Source of the DNA: Methylomonas rivi
Lineage (GTDB): Bacteria > Pseudomonadota > Gammaproteobacteria > Methylococcales > Methylomonadaceae
Assembly: GCF_024505165.1 (NCBI RefSeq)
Contig: NZ_JANIBK010000025.1
Span: forward strand, 1 to 39,847
DNA length: 39,847 nucleotides
Direction: 5' to 3'
Part shown: positions 38,800 through 39,847 of the stretch, one piece after another
Layout of the letters: each line of letters opens with the position of its first letter
Position numbering within the stretch: the stretch's first letter is position 1
Translations under genes and position numbers: made by a program
Notes under the pieces: model-generated
What the model was told of the DNA's origin: nothing
Database searches by the model: none
What the model saw: only the letters and a program-made list of their open reading frames with translations

Positions 38800-39847
38800 A
38801 AATCCTGCGGCAGGCCCGGGATGCCCAATTTCTGGATCCGCAGCGCATTATCGGCTTCCTCGTAGGCCAACAACTTGCCTTCTTGTTGCCATAGTTTAAA
38901 AGCCAGCGCATAGGCCAATACCCGAATCGGATAATCGCGCGGCAATTGCTGGATATACGGCTGCATGGTGACAAAATCGCCGGCGCCGTATTTTTGCATG
39001 ATAAAGCGCAGGCCGCCGTTGCGCGGGCCGATGTTGTAAGCCAGCAGCCCCAGAAACAGATCGTTTTTCATTTCGGCCAGATAATGTTTCAGCGTGGCGG
39101 CGGCAATAAAGGCATTGTGGCGCGGATTGGCCAAATCCGTTTGTTTGACGGCCAACTTGTCCCCGGCTTGACGCAAAATGAAGTCGGGTACGGCCGTGAC
39201 TTGAAACAAACCCTGGCCGCCGTCCCGGCTGCTGCGCGGTTGAAAGGACGATTCCGTGGCCGCTATGCCCAGCAGAAGATGCTCATCCACCGCAAAGATT
39301 TTTGCCGCCTGCCGAATGTCCGCCGCAAACGGTTCGGCGCGCTGGATCATTTTCAATAATTGCGCTTGGTTGTGGCGGCGGTAAGCCGCGTACACTTGAT
39401 GCGCCAAAGTGGTTCGCTCGGCCTGCTGCTTGCCGCCCACCAGACCGCGGAAATGGCCGAATACCGGAATGTAGCCGTCGTGAAATACGAACCACAGCAT
39501 CCCGACTGCCATGCCGGATGCCAGCGCGGCCGGCAATATCGCCACTTTGGCCTTCAACCGGCCGCGCCATTTCAGCCAAGCCAGCAAGGAGCACGCGCAC
39601 AACACCACCCAAACCGCCACCCCGGCGGCAAACGGCAGCAAGCTGCCGAAAAAGCCCGAGCCGGAAAATGAGTTGGCGGAAGACCCCAAGATCAGCATGG
39701 TGCCCAATAAGGCGCATATCGCCAGAGCCGACCATTCCACGCTCAATAACAGCAGATTTCCCCGGCTCCAAAACGCGGGCGACGGGCGGCGCTTGCGGGC
39801 CGCCGATTTCCGCGGTTTTTTGGCAACGGCCGCCGGCGATTTTTCCG
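38796..39847 (-). CDS. Membrane-anchored lytic transglycosylase (SLT domain), 5' end outside window
   Basis: Likely cleaves peptidoglycan glycan strands. The reading frame is open to the window edge, and the stretch above 39746 encodes a Lys/Arg-rich segment (KSAARKRRPSPAFWSRG) leading into the first membrane helix, so the TTG at 39746 is probably not the start. Three hydrophobic segments follow (LSVEWSALAICALLGTMLI, FAAGVAVWVVLCACSLLAWL, AALASGMAVGMLWFV), then an SLT domain in the C-terminal half with the catalytic Glu in GIAATESSFQP, GQGLFQVT and LLAYNIGPRN. Three N-terminal helices are unusual for this enzyme class. The stop overlaps the convergent upstream gene by four bases. Confidence 0.85.
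   Translation of the reverse strand, partial: EKSPAAVAKKPRKSAARKRRPSPAFWSRGNLLLLSVEWSALAICALLGTMLILGSSANSFSGSGFFGSLLPFAAGVAVWVVLCACSLLAWLKWRGRLKAKVAILPAALASGMAVGMLWFVFHDGYIPVFGHFRGLVGGKQQAERTTLAHQVYAAYRRHNQAQLLKMIQRAEPFAADIRQAAKIFAVDEHLLLGIAATESSFQPRSSRDGGQGLFQVTAVPDFILRQAGDKLAVKQTDLANPRHNAFIAAATLKHYLAEMKNDLFLGLLAYNIGPRNGGLRFIMQKYGAGDFVTMQPYIQQLPRDYPIRVLAYALAFKLWQQEGKLLAYEEADNALRIQKLGIPGLPQDF

Overview
The window reads as chromosomal DNA of a motile, Gram-negative gammaproteobacterium. Three things point there: a polar-flagellum and chemotaxis cluster in Pseudomonas/Vibrio gene order (fliL to fliA, then cheY-cheZ-cheA, mot genes, parC-parP-cheW); a lipopolysaccharide core cluster with an MsbA flippase; and paired transaldolase and class II fructose-bisphosphate aldolase genes. 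The tal-fba pair suits a ribulose-monophosphate methylotroph or methanotroph (Methylococcales-like), but no methane or methanol oxidation gene lies here, so that assignment is inference. I found no tRNA, rRNA, CRISPR array, insertion sequence or prophage gene.

Layout. 1-737: an exported, membrane-anchored repeat protein of unknown function. 1015-3183: tal and fba, separated by two hairpins and closed by a strong terminator. 3459-21947: about 18.5 kb of flagellar and chemotaxis genes, all on the plus strand and mostly overlapping or separated by a few bases: fliL-M-N-O-P-Q-R, flhB, flhA, flhF, flhG, fliA, cheY, cheZ, cheA, motC, motD, parC, parP, cheW, a 58-codon ORF and a DUF2802 gene. Together they encode the C-ring switch, the export gate, the factors that set flagellar number and polar position (FlhF/FlhG), the flagellar sigma factor, the CheA-CheY-CheZ signalling core, a second-type stator pair, and the ParC/ParP system that places chemotaxis arrays at the pole. 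No cheB lies between cheA and motC.

21954-26786, minus strand: two GT2 glycosyltransferases, an O-antigen ligase/polymerase-like membrane protein, a GT25 enzyme and a GT9 heptosyltransferase, most likely building lipopolysaccharide core. They are divergent from msbA (26868-28667), whose product flips lipid A-core. 28733-28894, minus: a 53-residue membrane protein with its own promoter, ribosome binding site and terminator. 29051-32076, minus: a NitT/TauT-type ABC importer followed by a YigZ/IMPACT protein. 32266-32613, minus: a small exported protein. 32899-35334, plus: moaA, a YajD-type HNH protein, tag and a HutZ-like protein. 35506-38799: a large MASE1-CHASE-PAS-GGDEF-EAL cyclic-di-GMP protein. 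38796 to the window end, minus: a membrane-anchored lytic transglycosylase whose N-terminus lies outside the window.

The points most worth a second look are the repeat protein at 63-737, the independent 53-residue membrane protein at 28733-28894, the triple acidic repeat in CheA beside parC-parP, the missing cheB, and the small ORF at 21352-21528. No wholly new multi-gene system is evident.
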